From Prevotella sp. khp7 (GTDB lineage Bacteria > Bacteroidota > Bacteroidia > Bacteroidales > Bacteroidaceae), in contig NZ_FOIV01000004.1 in the NCBI RefSeq assembly GCF_900109055.1, forward strand, positions 124,001 to 188,000: a DNA stretch of 64,000 nt. The letters are read 5' to 3'. A program made the translations under genes and the position numbers. Shown here one piece after another: positions 8,716 to 16,215 of this stretch (positions are counted from its first letter, which is position 1; each line of letters opens with the position of its first letter). The notes under the pieces are model-generated. The model was given only the letters and a program-made list of their open reading frames with translations, was not told where the DNA came from and ran no database searches.

Positions 8716-9735
8716 CTACTTTACTTCGAAGCCAGGTATAATCTTCTTGAATTTTGCGCGGAGCGTCTCAACGGTCTCCCAATCCTCGTTATGATCAGAA
8801 CTGTAATAGAAATCCTTAGGAACCCATGTTCCTTTGTGATGTTCAAGATACTCCTCTGTCGTATGGTTGAAGGCAACAGAAGGGAGAATCGCATAATACT
8901 TACCGATATCGATGGTGTTCATCGCATCTGTCTTGGTGATCATCTCCTCGTGCAGCTTCTCACCCGGACGGATACCCACCTCTACCTGCTTCAGGTTCGG
9001 TGCGATGGCAGTGGCCACGTCGGTGATTCTATAAGAAGGGATCTTTGGGATAAACAGTTCACCACCCACATGGTGTCCAAGTGCCCACATCACCAGATCG
9101 ACACCCTCCTGCAGAGAGATGTTGAAACGTGTCATACGCGGATCGGTGATAGGAAGCTCCGTAGCACCCTCATCGCGCAGTTTGATGAAGAAAGGAATCA
9201 CCGAACCACGGCTACCCATCACGTTACCGTAGCGAACCACCGAGAAGCGGATGTCACGTGAGCCCTTGATGTTATTGGCAGCGATGAACAGCTTGTCAGA
9301 TGTCAGTTTGGTAGCACCATAAAGGCTGTTGGGTGCACAGGCCTTATCTGTTGACAAAGCGACGATGTCCTTCACGCCGCACTCTATCGCAGCGTTAATC
9401 ACATTAACGGCACCGTTCACGTTGGTCTTGATACATTCACGGGGATTGTACTCGGCAGTATCCACCTGTTTGATGGCTGCGGCATGGATAATCACATCCA
9501 CGCCGTCGCAGGCGGTCTTCAGGCGCTCGCCATCACGAACGTCACCAATCAGGAAGCGCAGCATCGGATAGTCCTTTGCCGGATACTTCTGCCTCATGTT
9601 ATATTGCTTCAACTCCCCACGTGAGAAGATAATGATTTTCTTCACGTTAGGATAATCTCTCAGGATTGTTTCAACGAATTTATTACCAAAGGAGCCTGTA
9701 CCTCCCGTAATCAAAACTGTTTTTCCGTTTAACAT
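8716..9735 (-). CDS. pseB: UDP-N-acetylglucosamine 4,6-dehydratase (inverting), PseB-like
   Basis: The start MLNGKTVLITGGTGSFG at 9735 is preferred: it follows a promoter box at 9760-9767, and the 37 upstream residues of open frame are non-homologous. The soluble 339-residue protein has TGGTGSFG (10-17), STDKA (128-132) and YGATK (139-143), the complete SDR triad, in contrast to the Met-type dehydratase downstream. PseB dehydrates and C5-epimerises UDP-GlcNAc to a 4-keto-L-arabino sugar, the first step toward pseudaminic acid or L-configured amino sugars. No PseC, PseH, PseG or PseI follows here, so the end product is not certain. Confidence 0.85.
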   Translation of the reverse strand: MLNGKTVLITGGTGSFGNKFVETILRDYPNVKKIIIFSRGELKQYNMRQKYPAKDYPMLRFLIGDVRDGERLKTACDGVDVIIHAAAIKQVDTAEYNPRECIKTNVNGAVNVINAAIECGVKDIVALSTDKACAPNSLYGATKLTSDKLFIAANNIKGSRDIRFSVVRYGNVMGSRGSVIPFFIKLRDEGATELPITDPRMTRFNISLQEGVDLVMWALGHHVGGELFIPKIPSYRITDVATAIAPNLKQVEVGIRPGEKLHEEMITKTDAMNTIDIGKYYAILPSVAFNHTTEEYLEHHKGTWVPKDFYYSSDHNEDWETVETLRAKFKKIIPGFEVK

Positions 9736-9759
9736 ATAATCGTTTTCTATTTTTGCCTG

Positions 9760-9767
9760 CAAAGGTA
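9760..9767 (-). promoter_or_regulatory. Bacteroidales -7 box for pseB
   Basis: CAAAGGTA on the plus strand reads TACCTTTG, a TAnnTTTG match 25 bp before the chosen pseB start. It lies in the 113-bp gap after the aminotransferase stop, so pseB can be transcribed independently. Confidence 0.6.
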
Positions 9768-9848
9768 CGAATAAGTGAGTAAAACACAAAATAAATCCGA
9801 ATTTATTTTTGTTTTCGAGCGGAAGTACCTTCGAGTCGCCCCTCAAAA

Positions 9849-11132
9849 TTAGTGCAAAATACTCCCCTTGATGGTATCGACGATGTAGCGGACATCCTCA
9901 TCGGTGACATACGGTCCCGCAGGGAGACACAGACCGACCTTGAAGATCGCCTCACTGACACCATTGACATAAGCCGGAGCATCCTTATAGACAGGTTGTT
10001 TGTGCATGGGTTTCCACACAGGACGGACTTCGACGCCTGCCTGGTCGAGGGCCACACGCATGGCCTCTACATTGTCGTTGGGCTGACAGTCTGTAACGGC
10101 TGCAGACGCTGCATGAGTGACACCGGCCGCACCACCCACAGCACCGGTCACGACGGTCTTATAGGCCTGTTCCTGCCCCTTCACACGCAGCGACGCATCG
10201 AGCGTGATGGTGCAGAGCCAGTAGTTGGAGTCGTAATCACCGTTAGCGGGCTGGGAATGCACTGTGACGCCAGAGACACCGGCCAACAGCTCCTCGTAGA
10301 GCTTCTGCACATGCTGATGATGGGCGATATGGTCGTTAGCCACCGTCATCTGACCGCGCCCGATACCTGCGCATATATTACTCATACGGTAGTTGTAACC
10401 GATTTTCTCATGCTGATAATAAGGGTAGCTCTCACGGTATTGGGTAGCATACATCATCACCTCGCGCCACGCATCGTCATCAGGGGTGATCAGCGCACCG
10501 CCACCAGAGGTGGTAATCATCTTATTGCCGTTGAACGACAGCACACCATACCTGCCGAACGTACCCAGCGCCTGACCCTTATAACGAGAGCCGAAACCCT
10601 CTGCGGCATCCTCTATCACGGGGATATCGTAGCGACTGGCAATCTCCATGATACGGTCTATCTGATAGGGCATGCCATAGAGTGCCACGGGCACAATGGC
10701 CTTCGGCGTCTTTCCGGTCTTGGCGATTCTGTCTTTGATGGCCTCCTCGAGCAGGTCGGGGTCCATGTTCCAGGTATCTTTCTCAGAGTCTACGAAAACC
10801 GGTGTTGCACCGAGGTAGGTGACGGGATGCGACGACGCACAGAAAGTAAAGCTCTGCACCAGCACCTCATCGCCAGGACCAACGCCACAGGCAATCAATG
10901 CCAGATGCACGGCAGCTGTTCCCGCACTCAGCGCCACCACACGTTTGCTGTTCGTCTTTTCTCCCTTATCGTTCAGAGAGACAAACGTTTCCAAGTCTTT
11001 CTCGAAGCCGTTGACATTCGGTCCAAGGGGAACCACCCAGTTAGTGTCAAAAGCCTCTTGAATATATTTTTTTTCCATACCCGACTCACTCATGTGGGCC
11101 AAGCACAGATATATTCTTTTATTCATATTCAC
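9849..11132 (-). CDS. DegT/DnrJ/EryC1/StrS aminotransferase, PglE-like
   Basis: This PLP-dependent sugar aminotransferase probably acts on a UDP-4-keto-6-deoxy-HexNAc. Residues 6-44 (RIYLCLAHMS...NWVVPLGPNVNGFE) match the PglE subgroup, the aspartate loop EDAAEGFG is at 174-181, and the Schiff-base lysine is K204 in SFNGNKMITTSGGG. With 427 residues it is longer than usual because of an Ala/Gly/Val-rich insert (about 326-352, TGAVGGAAGVTHAASAAV) in the C-terminal domain. It is the first gene of the amino-sugar cluster, with its own promoter box at 11144-11151. Together with the PglF-type dehydratase and the PglC-type transferase at 51895-52506 it could contribute to a bacillosamine-like linking sugar, but no PglD acetyltransferase was found. 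Confidence 0.92.
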   Translation of the reverse strand: MNMNKRIYLCLAHMSESGMEKKYIQEAFDTNWVVPLGPNVNGFEKDLETFVSLNDKGEKTNSKRVVALSAGTAAVHLALIACGVGPGDEVLVQSFTFCASSHPVTYLGATPVFVDSEKDTWNMDPDLLEEAIKDRIAKTGKTPKAIVPVALYGMPYQIDRIMEIASRYDIPVIEDAAEGFGSRYKGQALGTFGRYGVLSFNGNKMITTSGGGALITPDDDAWREVMMYATQYRESYPYYQHEKIGYNYRMSNICAGIGRGQMTVANDHIAHHQHVQKLYEELLAGVSGVTVHSQPANGDYDSNYWLCTITLDASLRVKGQEQAYKTVVTGAVGGAAGVTHAASAAVTDCQPNDNVEAMRVALDQAGVEVRPVWKPMHKQPVYKDAPAYVNGVSEAIFKVGLCLPAGPYVTDEDVRYIVDTIKGSILH

Positions 11133-11143
11133 TAATTTGGCGG

Positions 11144-11151
11144 CAAAATTA
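11144..11151 (-). promoter_or_regulatory. Bacteroidales -7 box for the amino-sugar operon
   Basis: CAAAATTA reads TAATTTTG on the minus strand (TAnnTTTG), 12 bp before the aminotransferase ATG, implying a very short leader. Confidence 0.55.
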
Positions 11152-11261
11152 GTGCTTTTTTGACGAAACTCACCAAGAGTTTTATTAATTTATCTAAAAT
11201 AATTCTTAAAGTTATTATTTTCGTTATTACATGTACTAACCGTTATTCGGAAAAATAATCA

Positions 11262-11269
11262 TAATTTTG
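11262..11269 (+). promoter_or_regulatory. Bacteroidales -7 box for the ATPase/Toprim/HU cassette
   Basis: TAATTTTG matches TAnnTTTG, 43 bp before the ATG at 11312, in the AT-rich divergent gap. A small repeat (CCCATTCAGTGATGGGC) follows in the leader. Confidence 0.55.
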
Positions 11270-11311
11270 TAGGCCCATTCAGTGATGGGCACACGAAACT
11301 AAAAATATAAT

Positions 11312-11623
11312 ATGAAAAAAAAATTTATCGAAAAAATCTTTAGAATTATTTTCATGTGTATGAGACATGAAAGAGGTCGTTTGACGAGAATCAGCAACAC
11401 CTGTCACATCAATCGTGGTAAATTAACCGAAAGCGGCATTGCCAGTATGAAAGCCCCGCAGTTAATCATACTCTTCTACGCCATGTGTCTGAACATGACG
11501 GAGTCGGAGTTTGAAAAGATGATGAAGGACATTTACCACACCATCGTCGACAATTCGGCAGAGTACGACTTCCTGCTGTTTAGCAACGACAAGAAGACTA
11601 CAGATGAAACGGAAAATGCTTAA
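11312..11623 (+). CDS. Small hypothetical protein heading the ATPase/Toprim/HU cassette
   Basis: This 103-residue protein is not recognised. It is basic at the N-terminus (MKKKFIEKIF), helical by composition, with no signal peptide or clear transmembrane segment. The middle (LTRISNTCHINRGKLTESGIASM) could form a helix-turn-helix with a following MKAPQLIILFYAMCLNMTESE helix pair, reminiscent of XRE-type DNA-binding domains. That would fit a first gene in an operon acting as its regulator, but this is inference. It is preceded by a promoter box and followed after 21 bp by the ATPase gene. Confidence 0.7.
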   Translation: MKKKFIEKIFRIIFMCMRHERGRLTRISNTCHINRGKLTESGIASMKAPQLIILFYAMCLNMTESEFEKMMKDIYHTIVDNSAEYDFLLFSNDKKTTDETENA

Positions 11624-11644
11624 ACCCAGAATCCACCTACTTTC

Positions 11645-12793
11645 ATGAGAGAAACAGATTCACTTGTTTTGGAGGAACTCGCCCATGCCGGCGAGGCCTC
11701 GGAGATCACACCCGAGCTCTTGAAGCTCGACAGTTGCCGCATCACCTCTGAGAGCAACCTGCCCACGGAGGAGTTTATGATGAGATTCTTCGGGAGACCC
11801 TGTTTTCCGAGGAAAGACCTGACCAGCATCACGGGCCCTGCCAAAGGCGGGAAGACCTTCTTATCCTCGATGCTCATGGCCTGTGGCGCCAACACGGCTG
11901 AGGACAACCGGAGGATGCTCGAACTGGAACGTGTCGCAGAGCAGCCGCTCAAAGTGATGTGGTATGACACCGAAGAGAGCAAGCAGACCACCAAGCACAT
12001 CCTCGCCAACAGGGTCTTCCAGATGGCGAAAGGTCAGGATCTCGACCGGCAGTTCTTCGTGTTCAACGTCAGGGCGTTCACATGGCAGGAGCGTCAGGAG
12101 GAGCTGCAGGTGGCCATCAGGACCTACCGCCCCGACATCGTCATCATCGACGGTATTGCCGACCTGCTGCCCGACATCAACGACGGTCCGAAGGCCATCG
12201 AGCTGATAGAACATTTATTACAACTGGCTGACGAGTACAACTGTAACATCACCACCATCATCCACCTGAACCGTACTGGTGAGAAAAGCAACCTCAGGGG
12301 GTGGCTCGGCACGGTGATACTCCAGAAGTCGTATGAGGTGTTTGTCTGTGAGAAGGTCTTCGGGACCTCGACAATGTCGGTAGAGCTATCGACCTCAAGG
12401 AAGACGAGCCTCGACGAGCGGATGTACTACCAGGTGAACGACAAGGGCATCCCCTACGCAGCCAAGAGACCCGACACTCAGCCCAGGAACGAGAGGGGAC
12501 AGTTTATGGCGAAAAATACGGACAAGACAGAAGCTTTCAACCCCAACTACCTCATCGACAGCCCCCAGTCGGAACAGGGCTGGGAATGGAACCTGACGAA
12601 GCTGTTCGCCGATGCCATGGCAGGCAGGTCGGTGATGGGCTACGACGACCTGAAGAACGCCGTGCAACAGCTGAGCAACATCAAGCAGAAACAGTACTAC
12701 TACAAAGTTTTCGAAGATGCAGAAAGCAAAGGAATCGTCAAGAAGACCTACGACCGCCACCACCGCATCGTCATCATCATGCCCCCGAGATGA
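11645..12793 (+). CDS. RecA/KaiC-like AAA ATPase (RepA helicase-like)
   Basis: Residues 64-71 are the Walker A motif GPAKGGKT and DIVIIDGIADLLPD (about 162-175) is Walker B; IHLNRTGEKSNLRGWLG nearby fits the sensor region of hexameric RepA/DnaB-like ATPases. At 382 residues the core domain is complete, followed by a basic tail (GIVKKTYDRHHRIVI) that may bind DNA. Such ATPases act in replication initiation or helicase loading on plasmids and phages. The next gene is a Toprim protein, so the pair looks like a helicase-primase remnant or a repurposed module. The N-terminus is taken at the ATG at 11645, 21 bp after the previous stop. Confidence 0.85.
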   Translation: MRETDSLVLEELAHAGEASEITPELLKLDSCRITSESNLPTEEFMMRFFGRPCFPRKDLTSITGPAKGGKTFLSSMLMACGANTAEDNRRMLELERVAEQPLKVMWYDTEESKQTTKHILANRVFQMAKGQDLDRQFFVFNVRAFTWQERQEELQVAIRTYRPDIVIIDGIADLLPDINDGPKAIELIEHLLQLADEYNCNITTIIHLNRTGEKSNLRGWLGTVILQKSYEVFVCEKVFGTSTMSVELSTSRKTSLDERMYYQVNDKGIPYAAKRPDTQPRNERGQFMAKNTDKTEAFNPNYLIDSPQSEQGWEWNLTKLFADAMAGRSVMGYDDLKNAVQQLSNIKQKQYYYKVFEDAESKGIVKKTYDRHHRIVIIMPPR

Positions 12794-12812
12794 GCTACCC
12801 CCCTCTATACAT

Positions 12813-12839
12813 GCCCTCCCCTCTATAAGGAGGGAGGGC
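12813..12839 (+). promoter_or_regulatory. Hairpin in the ATPase-Toprim intercistronic gap
   Basis: GCCCTCCC (12813-12820) and GGGAGGGC (12832-12839) form a perfect 8-bp stem with an 11-nt loop. It ends 6 nt before the Toprim ATG and includes a purine-rich AAGGAGG. It could modulate translation of the Toprim gene; there is no T-tract, so it is not an intrinsic terminator. Confidence 0.45.
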
Positions 12840-12845
12840 TATAGT

Positions 12846-13604
12846 ATGAGGGGTGCTCTACGGGGGCTACCGACCTACTCGTTCAAGACCATCCGGGAAC
12901 AGCTCTACCGCGAGTCGTTTACGCTCTACCATCCCGCCTCTATCGTTCAGAAGAGCCTGTCGGTCAACAGTCAGTTCTGCAAGGCGGTGGTCGGCAACGG
13001 CTATCTCTCGTTCCTGCAGATGGTGAACGCCACCTGCCGCTATCTCCTCGGGGCCACGAAGCAGGGCGGCGTCATCTTCTGGCAGATAGACCATGAGGGG
13101 AGGGCTCACGACGGTAAGGTGATGTACTACCGCACCGACTGTCATCGGGATAAGGCGCACAACCCCACCTGGGTTCACACCTTCCTGGAACGGAGGTACC
13201 GCGACCACAGCAGGCACCAGGGCACACACTGCCTCTTCGGCCTGCATCTGCTAAGGTCGGCGAGTGGCGACGTGGCCATCGTAGAGGCTGAGAAGACGGC
13301 AGTCATCCTGTCGGAGCACTATCCGCAGTACATCTGGCTGGCGACAGGCGGACTGGGCGAACTGCAGCCCGACAAGCTGCGCCCGCTCAGAGGGCGTAAG
13401 GTCGTGCTCTTCCCCGACACCGACCCCGACGGCAAGACGTTCAGGTCGTGGAGCGACATCGCCAGGGAGGTGATGGACTCGGTGTTCTGGGAGGGCTCGC
13501 CGCCCATCCGTGTCAGTCCTATCCTGGAGCAGCATGCCTCCCCGGCCCAGAAGGCGGCGAAGATCGACCTCGCCGACTTCCTGCTGGATGCCAGACTCCC
13601 TTGA
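12846..13604 (+). CDS. Toprim domain (primase-like) protein, DUF6371-type
   Basis: The start at 12846 (MRGALRGLPTYSFKTIREQL) is chosen because the open frame upstream merely overlaps the ATPase gene out of frame. In the 252-residue protein the Toprim motifs are clear: the acidic VEAEKTAV (146-153) and the DxD-containing VLFPDTDPDG (187-196). An N-terminal half with FCKAVVGNGYLSFLQM... and C/H residues (HRDKAHNPTWVHTF) may be a degenerate primase-associated domain. Toprim domains bind metal for primase, topoisomerase or nuclease chemistry. With the preceding RecA-like ATPase it resembles a split helicase-primase; actual activity is unproven. Confidence 0.8.
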   Translation: MRGALRGLPTYSFKTIREQLYRESFTLYHPASIVQKSLSVNSQFCKAVVGNGYLSFLQMVNATCRYLLGATKQGGVIFWQIDHEGRAHDGKVMYYRTDCHRDKAHNPTWVHTFLERRYRDHSRHQGTHCLFGLHLLRSASGDVAIVEAEKTAVILSEHYPQYIWLATGGLGELQPDKLRPLRGRKVVLFPDTDPDGKTFRSWSDIAREVMDSVFWEGSPPIRVSPILEQHASPAQKAAKIDLADFLLDARLP

Positions 13605-13633
13605 CCTCATGGTATAACTAAAATCTCAGTCTA

Positions 13634-13963
13634 ATGGTTAACTACTACGACAAACATCGCTTCATCAGCAAGAAAGAGCTGGCCCGACTGGCTGGTGTCT
13701 CCTCGAGAACCTTCTGCCGTTATCTGGCGTCACGCCGACATATCCTCGACGCCATGGGGGTGCTGCCCAACGCCCGACTGCTGCCGCCCAAGGCGGTGAA
13801 ATATATCTGCGAGGACTACTGCATCGACCTGCCGCAGGAGCTGCAGGACCAGCAGGTCACCGACAAGTCGCCGCTCTACAGGCATCTGATCCGTGAGCTT
13901 CAGATGAACACGTTCTTCGAGGGGAAATGGGTACGGATCACGGAAATTCCACACGATTTCTGA
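13634..13963 (+). CDS. Helix-turn-helix protein (DUF4248-like)
   Basis: This 109-residue protein contains an evident HTH: FISKKELARLAGVSSRTFCRYL (about 10-31), followed by a region resembling DUF4248 proteins (LLPPKAVKYICEDYCIDLP). In Bacteroidales such small proteins recur next to HU-like and amidase genes. It could regulate the cassette or bind the palindromic array that begins about 90 bp downstream, but this is inference. The start ATG at 13634 lies 29 bp after the Toprim stop. Confidence 0.7.
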   Translation: MVNYYDKHRFISKKELARLAGVSSRTFCRYLASRRHILDAMGVLPNARLLPPKAVKYICEDYCIDLPQELQDQQVTDKSPLYRHLIRELQMNTFFEGKWVRITEIPHDF

Positions 13964-14015
13964 CTTTTTTCCACGCTAACGCGCCATAACCCGCCAACGC
14001 CCCTCGGGAGCGTCG

Positions 14016-14023
14016 TACCTTTG
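14016..14023 (+). promoter_or_regulatory. Bacteroidales -7 box for the HU-like gene
   Basis: TACCTTTG is a TAnnTTTG match in the 327-bp gap 13964-14290. A start near 14030 would leave a 260-nt leader that contains the entire 22-bp repeat array. Confidence 0.6.
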
Positions 14024-14049
14024 CAAACGGAAAGGCGAGCGAGTCGGAA

Positions 14050-14240
14050 GGAAATGCCTCCCAAGGCAGACGGAGACAGTCTCCACAGGTCACGCGAATA
14101 GGATCCACGGGTGACGGAGATAATCTCCATAGGGGTACGGATGACGTCTCCATAGGGGTACAGATGCTATCTCCATGAGGCGCAGAGACTATCCGGATAG
14201 CTCACAGACGATATCCCGACGACCTACAGGTGACGTTCCT
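14050..14240. repeat. Array of about nine degenerate 22-23-bp palindromic units upstream of the HU-like gene
   Basis: Units end in TCC at 14061, 14084, 14106, 14128, 14151, 14174, about 14194, 14216 and 14239, i.e. spaced 20-23 bp. The best cores are near-palindromic 13-mers: GGAGACAGTCTCC (14072-14084), GGAGATAATCTCC (14116-14128), GGATGACGTCTCC (14139-14151), AGATGCTATCTCC (14162-14174), separated by ATAGGGGTAC-like linkers. As DNA they place dyads two helical turns apart; as RNA each core can form a 5-bp mini-hairpin with a 3-nt loop. There are no unique spacers, so it is not a CRISPR array. Confidence 0.8.
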
Positions 14241-14290
14241 CTGACGCAGACCTTGACAAAGCTTATGTTTAACTAAATTCATTTTTCATC

Positions 14291-14773
14291 ATGGCACAGA
14301 AATTTATCAAAGCCCAAAACAACAACGCACTGAATGCCGCCTACGGCAAGTTCTTCGCAACAGCCGTCTACGACGAGAACTTCATCGAGACCGACGCGAT
14401 TGCCGACTACATCCAGCAGCAGTGTTCGATCAAGAAGAGTGACATCATGGCCACACTCCTGGAGCTGGGCGACGCCCTGAAGCACTTCTTCGAAATGGGT
14501 CAGAAGGTACGCCTGAAGGGCATCGGCATCTTCAAGGTCGGTTTCTCCAGCATCGGCGTCACCAAGGCAGAGGACTGCAGTGCGGCTACCATCACCAACC
14601 GCCGCATCCTGTTCCAGCCCGAGACCACCCGAGTCGTCGTCGGTCAGGAGAAGCGTCGTGACGGTTCCGTGAAGCAGAAGTACGTCGTGGCGAAGTATCT
14701 CCTCAAAGACGTCGTCTTCGAAGAGACCCACGAGAACACCCTCCACCCCACTCCCTCCCCTGACGGAGAATAA
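14291..14773 (+). CDS. HU-like DNA-binding protein
   Basis: The 160-residue protein has an HU/IHF-type fold: an N-terminal divergent segment, then ITNRRILFQPE-like arm strands preceded by GDALKHFFEMGQKVRLKGIGIFKVGF (about 56-82), which matches the HU core LGTFxV. It belongs to the longer HU-related group of Bacteroidetes (TIGR01201-like) and not to the 90-residue housekeeping HU. The family bends DNA. It lies downstream of the 22-bp palindromic array, which is a plausible binding target or leader control element, and upstream of the small membrane protein and amidase genes. The C-terminal tail is Pro-rich (HPTPSPDGE). Confidence 0.88.
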   Translation: MAQKFIKAQNNNALNAAYGKFFATAVYDENFIETDAIADYIQQQCSIKKSDIMATLLELGDALKHFFEMGQKVRLKGIGIFKVGFSSIGVTKAEDCSAATITNRRILFQPETTRVVVGQEKRRDGSVKQKYVVAKYLLKDVVFEETHENTLHPTPSPDGE

Positions 14774-14779
14774 AGTCTA

Positions 14780-15258
14780 GCAGGGCCAAGCCCTGCACGT
14801 CTCAACTTACCCAACCCCTTGTTCATTTTCTTTCGTCACCGAAAGAAAACGGAACCAAAAGAAAGGTGCGAAAACGTCCTGAGCTCAGAGGCCGGTTGTC
14901 CGATTTTCGTAATCATTCGATGAACTCGCTTCGCTCAAACAGCATCTCATGTCGATTTACTTTCATTGCTTCGCAATTCAAGAATCGAAGAAGATTCCGA
15001 AAATAGTACAACCTCTAAAGACCTCTTCGTGCGGAATGTTTTCGAGGATTCATCCGAGGCAACGACAAGCGTTTAGCGTAGTCGGCTAAAGGCACGCCAG
15101 ACCTTTGATGGTCTGAGCGTACATTAATGAAAGAGCGACAGGAGGAGCGGTTAAGTCTCTTGCCAAAGATTGGCGAGAGATTTAGAGAGTGGTTTGAAGC
15201 CCTCTCTTACGGTAAGAGAGGGTTGGGTAAGATGAGAACTGCAGGGTTTCACCCTGCC
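14780..15258. repeat. Palindrome-rich element bounded by imperfect inverted repeats of about 40 bp
   Basis: The left end (14780-14819) and the right end (about 15217-15257) are inverted copies matching at about 32 of 40 positions by eye, each carrying its own hairpin (GCAGGG..CCCTGC). Inside lie a perfect 10-bp palindrome TTTTCTTTCG-TCAC-CGAAAGAAAA (14826-14849) and a perfect 11-bp palindrome CCCTCTCTTAC-G-GTAAGAGAGGG (15200-15222). No credible gene fills the roughly 480 bp; a frame beginning at 15127 is only an upstream extension of the small membrane protein. It resembles a miniature mobile or REP-like element, without visible target duplications. Confidence 0.55.
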
Positions 15259-15291
15259 AAAGAAAAAAAATTAATCCTAAAAAAAGTTTTT

Positions 15292-15402
15292 ATGAAGATT
15301 TTTAAGAAAAATATTCCCGCCGATAAAATCGGCAATTTTATACTAACAGTAATAACAGCTTTTGTCTCAACCTTCTTTATGCAAAGCTGCGGCCTATGCT
15401 AA
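15292..15402 (+). CDS. Tiny membrane protein of the HU-amidase cassette ('smalll protein'-like)
   Basis: These 36 residues start at MKIFKKNIPADKIGNF, continue with one hydrophobic helix (ILTVITAFVSTFFM) and end in QSCGLC. Bacteroidales genomes often have a protein of about 30-36 residues with the pattern K-rich N-terminus, ILTxITA helix and terminal SC just before the cassette amidase, and this fits that pattern. The Cys near the end of the helix could suggest lipoprotein-like processing, but a canonical lipobox is not clear. The stop overlaps the amidase start (ATGCTAA), indicating translational coupling. Confidence 0.7.
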   Translation: MKIFKKNIPADKIGNFILTVITAFVSTFFMQSCGLC

Positions 15403-15914
15403 AGAAGCTAAACCGCCAGGACGTTAAGCTCCTGATAGTACACTGCAGTGCCACGCGCTGCGACAGACCCTTCACCACAGAATCGCTGATAGCAACAGGC
15501 AAAGCTCGGTTCGGCCAACCCTCCTACCATTACTATATCAGAATGGACGGAGACATTGTGCCGACGCTCCCCGAGAACATCCGCGGGGCACATGCCCGAA
15601 ACTACAACCGCTATGCCATCGGCATCTGCTATGAGGGCGGTCTCGACGCCGACGGCCAACCCGCCGACACCCGCACCGAGGCACAGAAGGAAGCCATGTT
15701 CAACCTCTTGAGCGACCTCCGTGTGGAATACCCCGACGCCCACATCATCGGCCACTGCGAACTCCCCAACCAGCGCGTACCCATAGACCTCGTTCTAGAC
15801 GCACTGACTCACGACGACAGTCCACTCCGTCAACTCCCCCGCGTTGCCAAGGCCTGTCCCTGCTTCCTTCCCAGCACCTACTACGCCTCCCTCCAACCCC
15901 GGAGTACCCATTGA
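15396..15914 (+). CDS. N-acetylmuramoyl-L-alanine amidase (Amidase_2/PGRP fold)
   Basis: The 172-residue protein cleaves the amide between MurNAc and the peptide stem by family. Zinc ligands and hallmarks visible are LLIVHCSATRC (His at 16), YHYYIRMDG, GAHARNYNRYAIGICYEGG and IIGHCELP followed by KACPCF, the Cys-containing zinc site. There is no signal peptide, so export or a lysis/hole-forming partner would be needed; the coupled tiny membrane protein is a candidate partner. Compared with phage-type relatives the segment between GHCELP and KACPCF is lengthened by a linker (IDLVLDALTHDD). A terminator follows at 15955-15987. Confidence 0.9.
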   Translation: MLKKLNRQDVKLLIVHCSATRCDRPFTTESLIATGKARFGQPSYHYYIRMDGDIVPTLPENIRGAHARNYNRYAIGICYEGGLDADGQPADTRTEAQKEAMFNLLSDLRVEYPDAHIIGHCELPNQRVPIDLVLDALTHDDSPLRQLPRVAKACPCFLPSTYYASLQPRSTH

Positions 15915-15954
15915 GTTCCCACTAAGTTCCCATTGAGTCCCCCTAAAACCAATC

Positions 15955-15987
15955 ATCCCCCAGCCTTTATCACAGCCGGGGGATTTT
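15955..15987 (+). terminator. Intrinsic terminator after the amidase gene
   Basis: ATCCCCC (15955-15961) pairs with GGGGGAT (15978-15984), followed by TTTT. The 301-bp gap 15915-16215 also holds a short degenerate run of CCCATTGAGTTCCC-like repeats (15908-15941) and the higBA operator and promoter. Nothing else was recognised in it. Confidence 0.7.
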
Positions 15988-16162
15988 CCCGTATGCCGCG
16001 ACACCGTCACTGCCATCTCGACACAAATAGACCAACTTTATTCCAATCTTGTCAAATCCTTATACTACTTTTTAAGAATTCCTACGTCAAACGTCACATT
16101 TTCATCTAAATCCGTCCCTTAAACAGTTAAATAAACTTATATCTTGATCAAAAATAGCACAA

Positions 16163-16196
16163 AATTATCATTTTTGATAATTATTATATACCTTTG
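16163..16196 (+). promoter_or_regulatory. Operator palindrome and -7 box of the higBA operon
   Basis: A perfect inverted repeat with 8-bp arms (AATTATCA at 16163-16170 and TGATAATT at 16175-16182, TTTT spacer) lies just upstream of a TACCTTTG -7 box (16189-16196). HigA-type antitoxins repress their own operons by binding such dyads, so this is the likely autoregulatory site. Confidence 0.65.
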
Positions 16197-16215
16197 CACC
16201 ACAAAACCCTCAAAT

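Noticed and set aside
9852..11135. 427-codon plus-strand frame exactly opposite the aminotransferase
   Set aside because: It is an antisense shadow; the minus strand has a PLP lysine motif and promoter.
14050..14240. Possible CRISPR array
   Set aside because: The units are degenerate 22-mers without spacers; the Cas2-like gene at 29.2 kb is not linked to them.
15127..15291. Upstream extension of the tiny membrane protein
   Set aside because: It runs through the palindromic element (CCCTCTCTTAC dyad); the real start is the Met at 15292 before a hydrophobic helix.
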